From Martinezella rhizogenes (GTDB taxonomy: Bacteria > Pseudomonadota > Alphaproteobacteria > Rhizobiales > Rhizobiaceae), in assembly GCF_000799715.1 (NCBI RefSeq), contig NZ_JUHG01000013.1, positions 1 through 64,000 of the forward strand: a DNA stretch of 64,000 nt, read 5' to 3'. The position numbers and the translations under genes were made by a program. Position 1 is the first letter of the stretch; each line of letters opens with the position of its first letter. Under the pieces are notes generated by a model, which saw nothing but the letters and a program-made list of their open reading frames with translations, did not search any database and had not been told where the DNA came from. Of this stretch, positions 62,547-64,000 are shown in pieces.

Positions 62547-64000
62547 ATGAAGATAGCGATTTTGGATCATATCGACACGCGTAACATTGATCGTGTTCTT
62601 GCTGATAACATCATCTACCGACCGGACATTCTAAGAAAGGGGGCGCGCAGCTTTCTCCGTTTTCTTAGCGACAACAGCATCGACGCCATCGCCACTTCTC
62701 ATATCATTCCCGAAGATTACCTCTCTCAATGGCATGCTTCTTCAGGAGAGGCGAAGTATATAGTCTACTATGGAGAGCCCGGTTCTTTCCGCGGCGCGAG
62801 AGCGAACTCTGAATTCGCGACGATTAAATTCCGAGAGGCGGATGATATCTTCTCTGCACTAAAGTCGTTGGAAAAGCAGTTCTTCGCTAACGTCGGAACG
62901 GCACAGCAGCTGCGACCACGGAAACTCTCCAATCGAGAGCATGTCACATTCATCGGCGCCGGCGTGGTAAACCTCATTTCCGCACATTTCGCGACCAGAG
63001 CAGGGATGGCGGTCCGCTTCATCGACGCAGGCCCTGACCCTCGTGAGGGAGCCAACTGGACGCGCTACGGCTGCAGTGCCGGAGGTGCGAGCGCGCGAAT
63101 GTTCACTTTGTCGGAAATGGACAACTACAACTGCAGGCAAGTCCATGACGACATGAACTGGCAGTTTTCGAGAAGTGTGGCCGAACTCGGCTGGAATGTT
63201 TGCGACGTCAACAGTTTGTCGAAAGATGAGCGGGTTTGGATCGACGACTTCGAGCGCATCCCGTCCTGGCTCGCGGACTCGTACAACCAAGATATCTTCA
63301 AGTTCACGCGAGAGAGCAAATCGCTCTGGGAGCAGTGGATGGAAGAAGACCCTGATCTGTTTGCCGATAGTGTGATTACTCGTGACATATTGAGGGTGTA
63401 TTCGGACTACGACCAGTTTCAAAGTTCGCTCGGCCGCCAGGATCGGATCGGTGCTACGATACGATCAGTGACGGTTGATGAAATCGCGACTGAGCAGCCC
63501 ATACTATCCACTGCCGCGCGTCGTGGTCTCGTCGCCGGTGGCGTTTATGTTCACGGCTTCACGGTGAACGTCCATCGCTTTATTTCAAACCTGATTCATC
63601 AGCTCGAAAGCCGCGGCACGAATTTTGAATGGCTGCGCAAGATGACGTCGATCGAGAGAAGTGCTGATGGCTCGATCGAGGGCGTGATACTCGACAATGG
63701 GGATTTTGTTCAAGGGAACGTAGTTATTTCGCCTGGCGCTTACGCCGATGGCGCTTTGCGGGGCACTATGGCGCATAAGCAGATCGCCGGCGTCCTCGGT
63801 GCTTGGCTGACACTTCCAGATCCTGGCATTGGCTTGAGGAATTCCTTGAAACTGGCGCGCAAGGGACACATCGTAGAAGATGCGAACGTGACGGTCGCTC
63901 TGGATGAAAATGGCAACCGGGTAGTCATTATCGGATCGGGTTACGGTTTTACGGGCTTCAACCCATCGAACATAGACCAAGGGCTACTTGAGCATATCTA
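62547..64000 (+). CDS. Two-domain FAD-dependent oxidoreductase (partial, runs off window end)
   Basis: At least 484 residues are visible. Residues 1-130 form an N-terminal domain that I do not recognise (SIDAIATSHIIPEDYLSQWH, YIVYYGEPGSF). A Rossmann dinucleotide motif, HVTFIGAGVVNLISAHFATR (132-151), ending at Asp160, begins a DAO-type amino-acid-oxidase-like fold, followed by PREGANWTRYGCSAGGASAR. A second block, GVILDNGDFVQGNVVISPGA, is the usual FAD-binding strand before the conserved Gly. It presumably oxidises an amine or amino acid, perhaps the product of the upstream aminotransferase. GTGGGGAAAC precedes the ATG. The C terminus lies outside the window. Confidence 0.75.
   Translation, partial: MKIAILDHIDTRNIDRVLADNIIYRPDILRKGARSFLRFLSDNSIDAIATSHIIPEDYLSQWHASSGEAKYIVYYGEPGSFRGARANSEFATIKFREADDIFSALKSLEKQFFANVGTAQQLRPRKLSNREHVTFIGAGVVNLISAHFATRAGMAVRFIDAGPDPREGANWTRYGCSAGGASARMFTLSEMDNYNCRQVHDDMNWQFSRSVAELGWNVCDVNSLSKDERVWIDDFERIPSWLADSYNQDIFKFTRESKSLWEQWMEEDPDLFADSVITRDILRVYSDYDQFQSSLGRQDRIGATIRSVTVDEIATEQPILSTAARRGLVAGGVYVHGFTVNVHRFISNLIHQLESRGTNFEWLRKMTSIERSADGSIEGVILDNGDFVQGNVVISPGAYADGALRGTMAHKQIAGVLGAWLTLPDPGIGLRNSLKLARKGHIVEDANVTVALDENGNRVVIIGSGYGFTGFNPSNIDQGLLEHI

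Overview
The window looks like part of an accessory replicon (large plasmid or chromid) of a Rhizobium/Agrobacterium-type alphaproteobacterium. It is mostly GC-rich. It holds one small catabolic module after another: a transporter, one or two enzymes and a regulator, often divergently transcribed. Many proteins are of rhizobial type, including a D(-)-tartrate dehydratase like that of Bradyrhizobium, inositol/rhizopine-type uptake and dehydrogenase genes, and an FtsZ-derived remnant. No rRNA, tRNA or CRISPR array was seen. Gene decay is unusually visible. There are remnants of an ABC ATPase, an MFS pump, a flavin monooxygenase and ftsZ, an HTH-only RpiR gene, a frameshifted TauE/SafE gene and an internally deleted IS6-type element.

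Layout. 1-5 kb: the start of a cold-shock gene, a secreted four-EF-hand protein, a decayed MFS gene, and an SDR/TetR divergent pair with an inverted-repeat operator candidate. 5-8.7 kb: LysR, a DctA-type symporter and TarD, a tartrate uptake and dehydration module. 8.9-11 kb: HxlR with two tandem NADP-binding F420-reductase-like proteins. 11.1-17.3 kb: a decayed monooxygenase gene, then an RND efflux operon (adaptor, pump, TetR) with a second, divergent TetR. 17.5-21 kb: an orphan ketoacyl synthase, the ftsZ remnant, SDR plus HxlR, and a YCII protein. 21-27.6 kb: a sugar/inositol ABC operon (binding protein, permease, ATPase, TIM-barrel isomerase, inositol dehydrogenase) with a divergent LacI and two operator boxes. 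28.3-30.5 kb: YceI and a cytochrome b561-YceI fusion. 30.7-36.2 kb: broken TauE/SafE, copper amine oxidase, APC permease and AraC.

36.4-44.5 kb: a cyanuric acid hydrolase/barbiturase-family enzyme, a BMP-type ABC transporter and an amidase, with a divergent IclR. 44.6-48.1 kb: LysR, MFS and a mandelate-racemase-like enolase-superfamily enzyme (acid-sugar type). 48.27-48.88 kb: the deleted IS6-type element. 49-58.9 kb: GntR and a flavin reductase, divergent from an oligopeptide-type ABC operon that encloses two amidohydrolases. One keeps the full AtzC/cytosine-deaminase metal site; the other has lost the HxH motif. 59-64 kb: a more AT-rich block with LysR, a gamma-glutamylcyclotransferase-like protein, a class I aminotransferase, a LysE exporter and a two-domain FAD oxidoreductase cut by the window end.

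The most interesting reading is that 36-59 kb is a two-part system for taking up and hydrolysing N-rich heterocycles such as pyrimidines, barbiturate or s-triazine-like rings. It holds relatives of AtzC, AtzD and amidase-signature hydrolases plus an amidohydrolase with an altered metal site. The 59-64 kb block may be an uncharacterised amino-acid-derived metabolite pathway. All assignments come from reading translated sequence and remembered family motifs; no database search was run.
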